Assembly (NCBI GenBank): GCA_947456305.1
Contig: CANGPN010000004.1
Coordinates: 1 to 64,000, forward strand
Source of the DNA: Comamonadaceae bacterium
GTDB taxonomy: Bacteria; Pseudomonadota; Gammaproteobacteria; Burkholderiales; Burkholderiaceae_C
Length of the DNA: 64,000 nt
Direction: 5' to 3'
Both the position numbers and the translations under genes were made by a program. Every line of letters starts with the position of its first letter. The first letter of the stretch is position 1. Positions 10,958 through 20,854 of this stretch are shown here, piece by piece. A model generated the notes under the pieces. It saw only the letters and a list, made by a program, of their open reading frames with translations. It searched no databases and was not told the origin of the DNA.

Positions 10958-13260
10958 CAGAATGAAGTCCCGATCTGGAATTGAAAGCTCTGTATTCTAT
11001 CGTTATCGAATCGTTTGATGGGTTTGGCAATAGCCAGGCGAAGCGGCCCGACAGGAGATATCCAACTCAGACCTAAACCCGTAGAGCTTCTGAGTTGACT
11101 CAAATCCACAGATTCCTGGTCTGTATAAACGTTACCTACGTCGATAAATGTATAAAGCCTGAGGGTTTTGTCAGTACCTACACCAGGAAAAGGCATGAGA
11201 AATTCAGTATTGAGCAGAATTTTCTTGGATCCCCCGGTAGCGTACTGACCGCTGTAACGGTCATAAGTCGTATCCGTCTGCAAGGAATTCTGCTGGAAAC
11301 CGCGCACCGACCCTAATCCACCAGAATAGTAATTCTTGAACACGGGGAAATCGTGGCCTTGAATACCACCTCCAAGACCAAGTTCTGCATTGATCGCAAG
11401 CGTGTATTTGCGTGTGAGAGGCCAATATTGCTGGTATTGACCAGAATTTTTGTAGTAACGGGAATCACCCATCAAACCCAGTTCTGAATTAAGGCGCATA
11501 AATTTGCCTTTATTGGGCGCCAATGTGCTGTCGCGGCTGTCGCGGGCCCAGCCCAAGGTCAAAGGAATTGAAGTAAAGGGCTCATTCACGTAGTTGGTGT
11601 AAGCCAAGGGCAGGTTTGAACCATTTGACACTGATGTGCTGTCATAAGCCGCACCCACAAAAATAGTATCAGTCTCAGCAATGGGAACGCCAAAACTCAG
11701 GCCAAGTCCACTGGAATTGATATTGTAGTAAGTGCTGGAAGTCGAATATGGTCTTGAATTTTTGCTGTACAAATTAAAAGTTCGTGAAATACCATCTTCC
11801 GTGAAGTATGGATCTGTCGTGTGTACAGAATAAACTTTGTTGTATTGGCTGGTATTAATTTGTACGCCAACTGAATTGCCAGTACCGAAAAAATTATCCT
11901 GATTCAAACCAAACGACAAAAATGCATTCTCAGATGAGGAAAAACCTACACCAAGAGATAAAGAATTAGTTGGCTTCTCAACGACTTTCAAATTGATATC
12001 AACCTGATCCGGATTGTCTGGAACTTCCTGTGTATCGATAGTTACTTCAGTGAAGAACCCCAAACGATCTACCCTGTCACGGGAGGACCGAATGCGTTGA
12101 CCGTCATACCAAGAAGATTCCATTTGGCGAAATTCCCTGCGGATGATTTCGTCTTTGGTGCGATCATTGCCGGCGATATTGATACGGCGGACATAAGCGC
12201 GCCTGGACGGGTCTGCTTGCAAAATGATTTTGACCTGGCTGGTTTGTCTGTCAATTTCAGTTCGCTGCTCAACTCTGGCAAAGGCAAAGCCAAAATTACC
12301 GAAATATTCAGCAAATGCTTTGCTAGTGTCCACCACATCGCTCACGTTGTAGGCTTGCCCCGGTTTAATGGTGATCAAAGACTTGAACTCGTTGTCTCTA
12401 CCAAGGTAGTAACCTTCAAGAGCCACTTCACTGACCACAAACCGCATGCCTTCAATGATGTTGATCGTAATGGTGATGTCTTGTTTGTTAGGTGAAATGG
12501 CAACTTGGGTTGATTCAACCCTGAACTCAAGATAGCCGCGTGACAAATAAAAGGACTTCAGATTCTCCAGGTCGGCATTGAGTTTGGCTTGAGAATACCT
12601 GTCAGATTTGGTGTACCAGGACATGTAATTGGGTTCAGACAAATCCAGTTGATCTTTGATTGTTGGTAAATCGAAGGCTTTATTTCCAACGATTTTGTAT
12701 TCTTTGATCTTGGAAACATCACCTTCGATCACAGTGAAATTCAAATTGACCTTGTTACGTTCGGCAGGAGCCACGGTTGTAACGACCTCAGCACCATATA
12801 AACTGCGGTTGATGTACTGGCGCTTGAGTTCCTGCTCTGCTCGGTCTGAGGAGGCTTTGTCAAAAGGTCGACCCTCAGACAATCCGATATCTTTGAGTGC
12901 TTTTTTCAAAGTATCTTTATCAAACTCTTTGATACCTACAAAGTTGATCGAAGAAATCAAAGGTCTTTCTTCGACCACTACAGTCACTATATTGTCTTTA
13001 ACTTCAATTCGTACGTCCTTGAATAAGCCTAAGGCAAATAAATTCCTGATAGCCAAAGTGCCCTTATCGTCCGAATAATTTTCACCCACCTTGAACGGCA
13101 ATGTAGCCAGAACATTGCCAGGCTCTACCCTTTGTAAGCCTTCTAAACGAATGTCTTTGACCTGAAAAGGCTCAACGGCAAATGCAGCCTGTGACATGAA
13201 AACTGCAATCACCACGGTTAGACAAAAACGGATAGCTTGAAACATTAATAAGAATTTCAT
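10957..13260 (-). CDS. bamA: Outer membrane protein assembly factor BamA
   Basis: A 767-residue Omp85 protein that inserts beta-barrels into the outer membrane. A signal peptide ends at AAFA (about residue 28), five POTRA domains fill roughly 30-430, and the C-terminal barrel carries the conserved VRGF segment (GGLGSVRGFQ) and ends in Phe, as barrel substrates do. The open frame extends 71 codons upstream of the chosen ATG (MKFLL), but that extension has no family similarity and would bury the signal peptide. The gene normally upstream, rseP, is missing here. Confidence 0.96.
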   Translation of the reverse strand: MKFLLMFQAIRFCLTVVIAVFMSQAAFAVEPFQVKDIRLEGLQRVEPGNVLATLPFKVGENYSDDKGTLAIRNLFALGLFKDVRIEVKDNIVTVVVEERPLISSINFVGIKEFDKDTLKKALKDIGLSEGRPFDKASSDRAEQELKRQYINRSLYGAEVVTTVAPAERNKVNLNFTVIEGDVSKIKEYKIVGNKAFDLPTIKDQLDLSEPNYMSWYTKSDRYSQAKLNADLENLKSFYLSRGYLEFRVESTQVAISPNKQDITITINIIEGMRFVVSEVALEGYYLGRDNEFKSLITIKPGQAYNVSDVVDTSKAFAEYFGNFGFAFARVEQRTEIDRQTSQVKIILQADPSRRAYVRRINIAGNDRTKDEIIRREFRQMESSWYDGQRIRSSRDRVDRLGFFTEVTIDTQEVPDNPDQVDINLKVVEKPTNSLSLGVGFSSSENAFLSFGLNQDNFFGTGNSVGVQINTSQYNKVYSVHTTDPYFTEDGISRTFNLYSKNSRPYSTSSTYYNINSSGLGLSFGVPIAETDTIFVGAAYDSTSVSNGSNLPLAYTNYVNEPFTSIPLTLGWARDSRDSTLAPNKGKFMRLNSELGLMGDSRYYKNSGQYQQYWPLTRKYTLAINAELGLGGGIQGHDFPVFKNYYSGGLGSVRGFQQNSLQTDTTYDRYSGQYATGGSKKILLNTEFLMPFPGVGTDKTLRLYTFIDVGNVYTDQESVDLSQLRSSTGLGLSWISPVGPLRLAIAKPIKRFDNDRIQSFQFQIGTSF

Positions 13261-13469
13261 GAATTGTTGAAATGTATCGGACAAAGAAATTTCAAAAATG
13301 GAATCGCCTGAAGAACGGGCAAGTTTCAGGCCCCGCAAACCGCAAAAACTGTCAGTGTTGCAGGATGCAATACGCCTAGTTTCAAGCGCCTGACTCGATA
13401 ATACATCACAGACAAGTTCAAACTGCCAGTATCGCCTTATGCAAGCGACTATGCGTCCAGCTGAGTTTT
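13261..13469 (-). other. Gene-free gap where rseP is expected
   Basis: A 209-base stretch between dxr and bamA. Reading all frames I find no zinc site, PDZ domain or other trace of the RseP protease normally encoded here. On the minus strand GAACTT is followed 15 bases later by TCGAG, a weak resemblance to the sigma-E pattern that drives bamA in E. coli; otherwise nothing definite is seen. A local bamA promoter is plausible. Confidence 0.5.
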
Positions 13470-14666
13470 TCAATGTTTTTGTAATAGCTTGGCTGCCACT
13501 TGACGGGCTTGTGAGCGTGCATGTAAGTCAATCTCGAGTAAATCCTCTAAGGATTGGGGTTTTGGCGGAGCACAGGCAGCCAAAGTCCCGAGATTGACGG
13601 CGTTTATCTGATCAAAACGGATAGAGCGGCTTAAGAACAATTCAACCGCCACTTCGTTAGCTGCATTCAACACAGCCGTAGTGCCGCTAGGCGCTTGCAG
13701 CGACTCCCAAGCCAGTGCCAAACCTGGAAATCGTTGCAAGTGCTCAGGCTCATGCATGGACTCGAATGTCATCAATGCATTTTTTCTAAAATCAATAAAC
13801 CCAGCCCCGGATGCAATCCGATCAGGCCAGGCCAGTCCGTAGGAGATGGGCATTCGCATATCTGGCGTACCAAGTTGCGCAACAATGGAGCCGTCTACAA
13901 ACTCCACCATAGAGTGAATAATGCTTTGCGGGTGTATGACTACCTCAATTTGCTGATGAGAAACCGCGAATAAAAACCTGGCTTCTATGACCTCAAGTGC
14001 TTTGTTCATCATGGTTGCCGAATCAACCGATATTTTTCTACCCATGACCCAATTAGGATGGGCACAAGCTTCCTCAGGTGTGACCAAGTGCAAACTATCC
14101 ACAGAACGGTTTCTGAACGGCCCGCCTGAAGCAGTCAATATTATTTTGTTAACCACGTCCGGCCAGGTCGAGGCATCTTCAGGTAAAGCTTGAAAAACGG
14201 CTGAATGCTCACTGTCAATGGGCAAAAGTTTGGCGCCGCCTTGTTCGACGGCGTCTAAAAATAACTCACCACCCACCACCAGTGCTTCTTTATTGGCTAG
14301 TAATAAACGTTTACCTGCTCGCGCTGCACTTAAACAAGAGGCCAAACCCGCAGCACCCACAATCGCCGCCATCACCATGTCCACTTCGGGAGCACTGGCC
14401 ACTTCGTTAAGCGCTTGCGCACCACTCAACACCCTGGTTGTTGAGCCCTCGACGCGTAATTTTTCCTCCAATTGCTGCGCGGCAAGTGGGTCAACCATCA
14501 CTGCAAACACCGGTTTAAAAGCAGCGCATTGGGCGAACATTTTGTCCACTTGGGTGGCACCGGTTAAAGCAAAAATACGATAGCGGTCAGCATGCCTGGC
14601 GACAATATCCAGCGTATTGACGCCTATAGATCCTGTAGAACCAAGCACGGTCAGATTTTTTTTCAT
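13470..14666 (-). CDS. dxr: 1-deoxy-D-xylulose 5-phosphate reductoisomerase
   Basis: A 398-residue enzyme that converts DXP to MEP, the committed step of the MEP isoprenoid pathway, with NADPH. The nucleotide-binding loop is VLGSTGSIGVNTLD at the N-terminus; the metal/substrate site includes LLPIDSEHSAVFQAL and the NKALEVIEA stretch. ispD and ispF of the same pathway are at 31-32 kb. It lies ten bases downstream of cdsA. Confidence 0.97.
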   Translation of the reverse strand: MKKNLTVLGSTGSIGVNTLDIVARHADRYRIFALTGATQVDKMFAQCAAFKPVFAVMVDPLAAQQLEEKLRVEGSTTRVLSGAQALNEVASAPEVDMVMAAIVGAAGLASCLSAARAGKRLLLANKEALVVGGELFLDAVEQGGAKLLPIDSEHSAVFQALPEDASTWPDVVNKIILTASGGPFRNRSVDSLHLVTPEEACAHPNWVMGRKISVDSATMMNKALEVIEARFLFAVSHQQIEVVIHPQSIIHSMVEFVDGSIVAQLGTPDMRMPISYGLAWPDRIASGAGFIDFRKNALMTFESMHEPEHLQRFPGLALAWESLQAPSGTTAVLNAANEVAVELFLSRSIRFDQINAVNLGTLAACAPPKPQSLEDLLEIDLHARSQARQVAAKLLQKH

Positions 14667-14676
14667 AGCTGGTGAA

Positions 14677-15510
14677 TTACATCAAAGCAAGTAACACGGC
14701 TACAGGCAATGTAGGCAACAAAGCATCCAACCGGTCAAGTACACCTCCGTGGCCGGGTAACAGACCACTGCTGTCTTTCACCCCGGCGCTGCGTTTGAGC
14801 AAAGATTCAAACAAATCACCAGCTGCACTGATCAAGGTCAGACCCAATACTCCCGCCAGCATGGACAAACTGCCATGTACATAAAGTCTGTCAAACAAAC
14901 TGCCCCCCATCGCAGGAAAACGGGTCTGCAAGCTCAGCCAGGTAAAAGATAAGAGCACCACGCCAAGCAAGCCTCCCACCAGTCCTTCACGGCTTTTGCC
15001 GGGGCTGATAGTTGGTGCGAGTTTGTGTTTGCCCCATTGCTTTCCAACGAAGTATGCAGCGATATCCGCCACCCAGACAAGCAATAGCACAGAGGTCAAC
15101 AAGGACGTACCCGCGTTTTTAGCTTGGAACAAAGCCAGCCAAGTCATGGTAAGAGCCAATATGCCGGTCAGATTTCGCACAATGGCCGGAAACAAGCGCC
15201 AGCTGTCTACCCCGTTTTTTAAGAAATACAACAACAAAGCAACCCAGAAAATACTGATGAACAGCCAAACAGCAGAAGGTAATAAAGCACGCGTCTGAAC
15301 AACCCATAAAACAGCGCATGCCGCCAGACACAAGGCTGACATAGACAAAGCCGATTTGGCCGACATGTCATTCAAACGGCCCCACTCCCAGGCGCCGGCA
15401 ACGACCAATAAAAGGCCTGCAATACCAATCCATAGCGGATCGGGATGAAACAACGCAGGTAAAAAAACCGCCAATAAAAGCAAAGCGGTGATGATGCGTT
15501 GTTTAAGCAT
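14677..15510 (-). CDS. cdsA: Phosphatidate cytidylyltransferase
   Basis: A 277-residue polytopic inner-membrane enzyme that makes CDP-diacylglycerol, the precursor used by PssA encoded at 49 kb. The family signature is complete near the C-terminus: LKRSAGVKDSSGLLPGHGGV followed by LDR. About eight hydrophobic segments are visible. It starts only 13 bases after frr, so the undecaprenyl diphosphate synthase gene usually found between them is absent. Confidence 0.95.
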   Translation of the reverse strand: MLKQRIITALLLLAVFLPALFHPDPLWIGIAGLLLVVAGAWEWGRLNDMSAKSALSMSALCLAACAVLWVVQTRALLPSAVWLFISIFWVALLLYFLKNGVDSWRLFPAIVRNLTGILALTMTWLALFQAKNAGTSLLTSVLLLVWVADIAAYFVGKQWGKHKLAPTISPGKSREGLVGGLLGVVLLSFTWLSLQTRFPAMGGSLFDRLYVHGSLSMLAGVLGLTLISAAGDLFESLLKRSAGVKDSSGLLPGHGGVLDRLDALLPTLPVAVLLALM

Positions 15511-15523
15511 GTGAAAAAGCTGC

Positions 15524-16084
15524 TTAGACAGCCATGATTTCCTGCTCTTTGGATGCCATCAATTTGTCAATGTCTGCAATATGCTTATCAGTGACTTTTT
15601 GTATATCGGCTTCAGCACGCTTTTGTTCATCCTCGGACGCCAATTTATCTTTCACCAACTTTTTCACGGCCTCGTTAGCATCACGCCGTAAGTTGCGCAC
15701 AGCCACTTTGGCATTTTCACCTTCGTTGCGAACGATTTTAGTCATCTCTTTTCTGCGTTCCTCGGTCATAGGAGGCATAGGTACACGTATCAAGTCACCC
15801 ATGGAAGAAGGATTAAGACCTAAATCGCTTTCACGAATAGCTTTTTCAATTTTGGGGCCTAGTCCTTTTTCCCAAGGTTGAACGCTGATGGTGCGCGCGT
15901 CTAACAAAGATACATTGGCAACTTGAGACAACGGCGTAGGGTTGCCGTAATACTCAACCATGATGTTGTCAAGCAAGCCTGGATTGGCACGTCCAGTGCG
16001 TATTTTGCTTAAGCTGTTATTGAAGGCCGCAATGGATTGATCCATTTTGCTTTCACTGTTTTTTTTAATCTCACTGATATCCAT
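15524..16084 (-). CDS. frr: Ribosome recycling factor
   Basis: A 186-residue protein that, with EF-G, splits post-termination ribosomes. The family hallmarks [13 protein letters not shown] and the long three-helix bundle with MTEERRKEM are present, and length is normal. It follows pyrH by 36 bases in the conserved rpsB-tsf-pyrH-frr order. Confidence 0.97.
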   Translation of the reverse strand: MDISEIKKNSESKMDQSIAAFNNSLSKIRTGRANPGLLDNIMVEYYGNPTPLSQVANVSLLDARTISVQPWEKGLGPKIEKAIRESDLGLNPSSMGDLIRVPMPPMTEERRKEMTKIVRNEGENAKVAVRNLRRDANEAVKKLVKDKLASEDEQKRAEADIQKVTDKHIADIDKLMASKEQEIMAV

Positions 16085-16120
16085 GATTCCAACTCCTGTG
16101 CCGCTTTTGTCAAAAATTTA

Positions 16121-16843
16121 TCAGGCGAAAACAAGTGTCCCTTCATCTTCACCCATGACCACCCTTTTAAGCGCTCCGTGTTTGAAAATCGAAAACACGG
16201 TAATGGGCAACTTCTGGTCACGGCACAAGGCAAATGCGGTTGCGTCCATGATGCCCAGATTCCCGCGGATGGCATCATCAAAACTGATTCGACTATAGCG
16301 GGTTGCCGAGGGATCTTTTTTCGGGTCAGCGCTGTAAACACCGTCGACCTTGGTAGCTTTCAACACCATGGCAGCACCGATTTCAGCTCCTCGCAAAGCT
16401 GCTGCCGTGTCAGTGGTAAAAAACGGATTGCCTGTACCTGCAGCGAAAACCACCACCTTGCCCTCTTCCAAATACTGCAAAGCCTTAGGCCGCACGTAGG
16501 GCTCTACTACTTGCTCAATACCGATGGCGGACATGACGCGGGCGACCAAACCGGCCTTGTTCATGGTGTCCGCCAATGCCAGTGCATTCATTACTGTGGC
16601 CAACATGCCCATGTAGTCAGCGGTTGCACGGTCCATGCCGACAGAACCACCGGCTACGCCGCGAAAAATATTCCCGCCGCCAATAACCACAGCCACTTCA
16701 ACACCAAGACGGGTAATCTCTGCAATTTCCTCAACCATGCGAACTATAGTATCGCGATTGATACCGAAAGCATCATCTCCCATCAAGGCTTCACCGGAGA
16801 GTTTGAGCAAAATCCTTTTATAAGCAGGTTGTGGGACTGTCAT
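16121..16843 (-). CDS. pyrH: Uridylate kinase
   Basis: A 240-residue UMP kinase of the amino-acid kinase fold: [14 protein letters not shown] opens the fold and [11 protein letters not shown] forms the phosphate-binding loop, with [13 protein letters not shown] further on. I chose the ATG of [10 protein letters not shown], which has GGAGAA eight bases upstream; the frame is open for 43 more codons, but that part runs through the tsf terminator. UMP kinase links this run to carAB pyrimidine supply. Confidence 0.97.
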   Translation of the reverse strand: MTVPQPAYKRILLKLSGEALMGDDAFGINRDTIVRMVEEIAEITRLGVEVAVVIGGGNIFRGVAGGSVGMDRATADYMGMLATVMNALALADTMNKAGLVARVMSAIGIEQVVEPYVRPKALQYLEEGKVVVFAAGTGNPFFTTDTAAALRGAEIGAAMVLKATKVDGVYSADPKKDPSATRYSRISFDDAIRGNLGIMDATAFALCRDQKLPITVFSIFKHGALKRVVMGEDEGTLVFA

Positions 16844-16880
16844 TGCAAAATTCTCCGGTACAACAAATAGGACAAGCTTC

Positions 16881-16915
16881 AAAAAAAAGGGGACTAACTT
16901 GTGTCCCCTTTTTTT
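16881..16915 (-). terminator. Rho-independent terminator after tsf
   Basis: GGGGAC and GTCCCC form a stem around an eight-base loop, flanked by eight A on one side and seven T on the other, so it can work in both directions and the A/T runs extend the stem. It sits two bases after the tsf stop and before pyrH, so it probably lowers readthrough from the highly expressed rpsB-tsf genes. Confidence 0.85.
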
Positions 16916-16916
16916 A

Positions 16917-17810
16917 TCACGCTGATTGTTTGGCTGCAGCCACCTGAGCAGCCACCTCGGCTGCAAAGTCATCTACTCTTCGCTCAATGCCTTCACCGAC
17001 CACGTACATAGTGAACGCTTTGACAGTAGTTTTAGCCGACTGAAGCATTTGTTCAACTGTTTGCTTGTCATTTTTAACAAACGGCTGGTTAAACAAAGAA
17101 ACTTCTTTCAAATATTTTTGTACGGAACCTTCGATCATTTTGGCAGCGATATCAGCAGGTTTGCCTGACTCAGCAGCCTTGGCAGTTGCCACGGAACGCT
17201 CGCGCTCAATCAGTTCAGTCGGCACATCTGCACTGGTCAGCGAAACCGGCTTCATGGCTGCAACGTGCATGGCGACATCGCGAGCAGCTGCTTCGTCGCC
17301 GTTATATTCAACAACCACACCAATTCTCGTGCCATGCAAATAAGAAGTGAGGTGGTTGCTTTGGTCAAAATATTTGAAGCGACGAAAGCTCATGTTCTCA
17401 CCGATTTTGCCGACAAGGCCTTTGCGCACGTCTTCGACTGTCGGTCCAAATCCGTCCTGCGCGTAAGTCAAGGCGGATAAAGCAGTCACATCAGCCGGGT
17501 GATGTGCGGCGATCAAAGCGGCAGCCGCATTGGCAAGAGCCAAAAAGCTGTCATTCTTGGTGACGAAGTCTGTTTCGCAATTAACCTCTAACATGGCGCC
17601 AGCTCCACCGTGCATAGCAATCGCTACCACGCCTTCAGCTGTGACTCGCGCAGCAGCTTTGCTGGCTTTGCTGCCGAGCTTGACGCGCAGCAATTCTTCT
17701 GCCTTGACCATATCGCCCTCGGCTTCGGTCAATGCCTTTTTACATTCCATCATCGGCGCGTCAGTTTTTGCACGCAGTTCTGCGACCATGCCTGCCGTAA
17801 TTGTTGCCAT
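16917..17810 (-). CDS. tsf: Elongation factor Ts
   Basis: A 297-residue nucleotide exchange factor for EF-Tu. The N-terminal UBA-like domain has [16 protein letters not shown], and the core contains [12 protein letters not shown], the TDFV contact motif with EF-Tu. The coiled-coil and C-terminal module are complete. It lies between two hairpin terminators, one after rpsB and one after itself. Confidence 0.97.
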   Translation of the reverse strand: MATITAGMVAELRAKTDAPMMECKKALTEAEGDMVKAEELLRVKLGSKASKAAARVTAEGVVAIAMHGGAGAMLEVNCETDFVTKNDSFLALANAAAALIAAHHPADVTALSALTYAQDGFGPTVEDVRKGLVGKIGENMSFRRFKYFDQSNHLTSYLHGTRIGVVVEYNGDEAAARDVAMHVAAMKPVSLTSADVPTELIERERSVATAKAAESGKPADIAAKMIEGSVQKYLKEVSLFNQPFVKNDKQTVEQMLQSAKTTVKAFTMYVVGEGIERRVDDFAAEVAAQVAAAKQSA

Positions 17811-17850
17811 ATCTAACTCCTGTATTTTTTGCGTTTATTCAAAGGGGTGC

Positions 17851-17877
17851 AAAAAAGGGGCCAATCAAGCCCCTTGG
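17851..17877 (-). terminator. Hairpin terminator/attenuator between rpsB and tsf
   Basis: On the minus strand AAGGGGC pairs with GCCCCTT across a seven-base loop and is followed by a run of T. It lies 20 bases after the rpsB stop and probably sets the rpsB to tsf transcript ratio, as an attenuator in this position does in E. coli. Confidence 0.75.
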
Positions 17878-17895
17878 TCTCAAAAACCGCCAGAC

Positions 17896-18648
17896 TTAAG
17901 CAGGCGTGCCGCTTTCAACTTCGACAAATTCATCTTCTGCGTCAGTGACTGCTTTGACCACCTCATTGACCGCATTAGCGCGACCTTCGAGGATGGCATC
18001 TGCAATGCCTCTGGCGTACAAAGTAACCGCTTTAGAGGAATCGTCATTACCGGGAATCACGTAGTCAATGCCTTCAGGAGAGTGATTGGAATCCACCACA
18101 CCGATGAGAGGAATGCCCAGTTTTTTGGCTTCGGCAATGGCGATTTTGTGGAAACCCACGTCGATCACAAAAATAGCGTCAGGCAAAGTGACCATGTCTT
18201 GAATGCCGCCAATGTCTTTTTCCAATTTCTCAAGTTCACGCATAAACATGAGTTGTTCTTTTTTAGACATCGCATCCAGACCGATTTCCTGCTGAGCCTT
18301 CATGTCCTTGAGGCGTTTGATGGAAGTCTTGACGGTCTTGAAATTGGTGAGCATGCCGCCGAGCCAGCGTTGGTCGACACAAGGAACACCAGCGCGCTTG
18401 GCTTCGCTGGCGATAATTTCACGCGCCTGTCGTTTGGTGCCGACCATCAAAATGTTGCCACGGTTGGCTGCCAGTTGCTTAGCGAACTTCATGGCGTCCT
18501 GAAATAAAGGCAGCGACTTTTCCAGGTTGATGATGTGAATTTTGTTACGATGGCCGAAAATATAAGGTGCCATTTTCGGGTTCCAGAAACGTGTTTGGTG
18601 GCCAAAGTGGACACCGGCTTCCAGCATTTCACGCATGCTTACTGACAT
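17896..18648 (-). CDS. rpsB: 30S ribosomal protein S2
   Basis: A 250-residue small-subunit protein. Family segments [19 protein letters not shown] at the N-terminus and [19 protein letters not shown] near residue 190 are intact. It heads the long minus-strand run. The 201-base gap upstream must hold its promoter and leader; I see a TTAAAAT -10-like box there but no convincing -35. Confidence 0.98.
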   Translation of the reverse strand: MSVSMREMLEAGVHFGHQTRFWNPKMAPYIFGHRNKIHIINLEKSLPLFQDAMKFAKQLAANRGNILMVGTKRQAREIIASEAKRAGVPCVDQRWLGGMLTNFKTVKTSIKRLKDMKAQQEIGLDAMSKKEQLMFMRELEKLEKDIGGIQDMVTLPDAIFVIDVGFHKIAIAEAKKLGIPLIGVVDSNHSPEGIDYVIPGNDDSSKAVTLYARGIADAILEGRANAVNEVVKAVTDAEDEFVEVESGTPA

Positions 18649-18849
18649 AAATTACTCCAAAGGTTAAGTCTAAAATCCGGTTCGCCATCACTAGAATCAC
18701 AGAATGAACTGTCAGTCAGCAACACCTTTATTGAACCGGTTTGGGATTGGCCTTGTCTCATCAAATCATCCGATTTGCGCAAAGCCTTTGAATTTTAACA
18801 TACCTGCAACAACGTTCCTGCCACGGCAGACCTGCACCGGAAAGGCACT
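18649..18849. other. Divergent intergenic region, rpsB / D-amino-acid dehydrogenase
   Basis: A 201-base gap holding the 5' regions of two divergent genes. The rpsB side is long enough for the autoregulatory leader known for rpsB in other proteobacteria, but I cannot confirm a fold. The dehydrogenase side has GGAAAGG just before its ATG. No reading frame with gene-like features is seen. Confidence 0.4.
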
Positions 18850-20088
18850 ATGAAAATTGCCGTCATCGGAGCAGGGGTGGTGGGTGTAACAACAGCTCTT
18901 GAACTTGTATCACATGGCCACGACGTAGTTGTTTATGAAAAAGGCTCAGGCATAGCACAGCAAGCCAGTTTTGCATCCTCCGGATTCATGGGGCCGGGCA
19001 TGGTCAACACTTGGACAGCGCCAGGCCTGTTTTCCCGTCAACTCAAAAAATGGCTGTTGGGCCAAAGCGGCATCCGCTTGAACGGCTTGCCACAATTTCC
19101 AGCGTCCTGGCTATGGCAATGGATGCGCGCCTGCCAGAGGCCTGAATTTCAATTGCAGTTTGCTGCCCTACAAAGACTGGCCTTCTACAGCCTGGAAGTC
19201 TTTCAAGGTATCACGGAGCAGTACGGCTTGAGTTATGAAAACAGCCAAGGCACTTTGTTGCTCTGCCGCAGCGAATCAGATTTTGTCGAACTGCAATTGC
19301 CATTGTCATTACTGACAGAAGCGGGGATCGGTTTCAAAGCGCTTCAGCCAGATGAGGCCCGAGAATTAGAACCGGCTTTATCAGCACAAACACCCCTATG
19401 GGGCGCAGTCAGTTTTCCCCAAGATGTCGTAGCCAATTGCCGCCAATTCACTTTACTGGCTAAGCAAGAGGCCGAAAAGCTGGGCGTTGTCTTCAAAACC
19501 GGCCATGAAGTGCTGCCTTTGTCACCTGCGAAGCCCCGGTTTGTGCAATGTGTGAACCAGGAATCAGCATTGTTTGATCATGTGATTATTTGTGCAGGTA
19601 TTCACAGCCGGGAACTGGTATACAAATTGGGCATTCATCTACCCTTGCTGGCGGTACACGGTTATTCACTAAGTGCGGCCTTGCGAGAGCAAATGGATGC
19701 CCCGGCGCTCGGAGTGATGGACGCCTTTCATCAAGTAGCAATGAGTAAATCAGGACAACGCGTGCGCGTCAGTGGCATGTGCGAGATTGGCACCAGCAAA
19801 GACACACGCCAAGAAAACACCGCCCTGCTTTACAAGGTCTTGAACGATTGGTTTCCGGGCGCAGCCAAGACCCAGGACAATGTGCAGGTCTGGCGCGGCT
19901 GCAGAGACTTGATGAGTGATGGCTTGCCGGTCTTGGGCTTGAGCGGCGTGCAAGGTGTTTGGCTTAATACCGGGCACGGCAACCACGGCTGGGCTTGCAG
20001 CAACGGCAGCGCCCGAGCCATCGCTGACATGGTCTCAGGCAGAGATTGCGAAATCGACCTCAAAGGCTTAGGACTAGAACGCTTTTAG
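18850..20088 (+). CDS. dadA: D-amino acid dehydrogenase, small subunit type
   Basis: A 412-residue FAD enzyme of the DAO family that oxidises D-amino acids to keto acids and passes electrons to the respiratory chain. The dinucleotide-binding motif [16 protein letters not shown] and the [14 protein letters not shown] segment match DadA proteins; the C-terminal [20 protein letters not shown] closes the FAD domain. GGAAAGG precedes the ATG. No alanine racemase gene is adjacent, so the exact substrate is open. Confidence 0.82.
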   Translation: MKIAVIGAGVVGVTTALELVSHGHDVVVYEKGSGIAQQASFASSGFMGPGMVNTWTAPGLFSRQLKKWLLGQSGIRLNGLPQFPASWLWQWMRACQRPEFQLQFAALQRLAFYSLEVFQGITEQYGLSYENSQGTLLLCRSESDFVELQLPLSLLTEAGIGFKALQPDEARELEPALSAQTPLWGAVSFPQDVVANCRQFTLLAKQEAEKLGVVFKTGHEVLPLSPAKPRFVQCVNQESALFDHVIICAGIHSRELVYKLGIHLPLLAVHGYSLSAALREQMDAPALGVMDAFHQVAMSKSGQRVRVSGMCEIGTSKDTRQENTALLYKVLNDWFPGAAKTQDNVQVWRGCRDLMSDGLPVLGLSGVQGVWLNTGHGNHGWACSNGSARAIADMVSGRDCEIDLKGLGLERF

Positions 20089-20837
20089 CCCCGGCCAACG
20101 AAAGGCATATTGGTCGCCATCACAGTATGGAAAAGCACATTAGCACTGGCGGGCAAGCTGGCCATGTACAACACGGATTCACCTACGTGAGACACGTCCA
20201 TCAGGGGCTCGGCCTTGATTTCGCCGTTCGCCTGAGGCACACCTAACGCCATCTTGGCAGCCATGTCTGTGCCCGCATTACCGATATCGATTTGTCCGAC
20301 TGCGATATTGAAATTCCGTCCATCGAGTGCTGCGGTTTTAGTCAAACCTGTTACGGCATGCTTAGTTGCGGTGTATGCAATGGAGTTAGGGCGCGGCGCA
20401 TAAGCTGAAATCGAGCCGTTATTGATGACGCGCCCGCCCATAGGGTTTTGGGTTTTCATGGCTTTAAAAGCTTGTTGCAAACAGTAAAACATACCATTCA
20501 AGTTGATATCAACCACATTACGCCATTGCTCGATGCTCAACTCGTCCAAAGGCACACCAGGCGCACTGACACCGGCGTTGTTGAACAACAAATCCACACG
20601 GCCGCAGGTTTTCACAGTGGTGGCGAATAGCGCAGCCACAGATTCAGGGTCGGCCACATCGGTTGACACCGCCAAACTTCGGGCGGATTCACCCAGACTG
20701 TGAGCGAGTTCATCCAAAGGTTGTTGTCTGCGCCCGGCCAGTACCACCCGCCATCCAGCCCCAGCCAATGCCTGGGCTGCAGCTTTACCCACACCTGTAC
20801 CTGCGCCTGTGACGATGGCAGTTTTTTGTTGACTCAT
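20085..20837 (-). CDS. Short-chain dehydrogenase/reductase (SDR)
   Basis: A 250-residue classical SDR with the cofactor motif TGAGTGVG at the N-terminus, NNAG near residue 90, and the catalytic Ser and YTATK (Tyr-x3-Lys). The substrate cannot be inferred. I chose the ATG of MSQQKTAIV, preceded by GGAGATAA, over a longer frame seven codons upstream. It converges on dadA with a four-base tail overlap and follows rnr by 17 bases. Confidence 0.9.
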   Translation of the reverse strand: MSQQKTAIVTGAGTGVGKAAAQALAGAGWRVVLAGRRQQPLDELAHSLGESARSLAVSTDVADPESVAALFATTVKTCGRVDLLFNNAGVSAPGVPLDELSIEQWRNVVDINLNGMFYCLQQAFKAMKTQNPMGGRVINNGSISAYAPRPNSIAYTATKHAVTGLTKTAALDGRNFNIAVGQIDIGNAGTDMAAKMALGVPQANGEIKAEPLMDVSHVGESVLYMASLPASANVLFHTVMATNMPFVGRG

Positions 20838-20854
20838 GTTTATCTCCTGAAATA

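Noticed and set aside
13261-13473. 71-codon N-terminal extension of bamA, considered as a remnant of rseP.
   Set aside because: No hydrophobic, HExxH, PDZ or LDG motifs occur in any frame, and BamA has a proper signal peptide at the downstream ATG.
16844-16972. 43-codon N-terminal extension of pyrH.
   Set aside because: The frame passes through the tsf terminator; the internal ATG has a good ribosome binding site and the family N-terminus.
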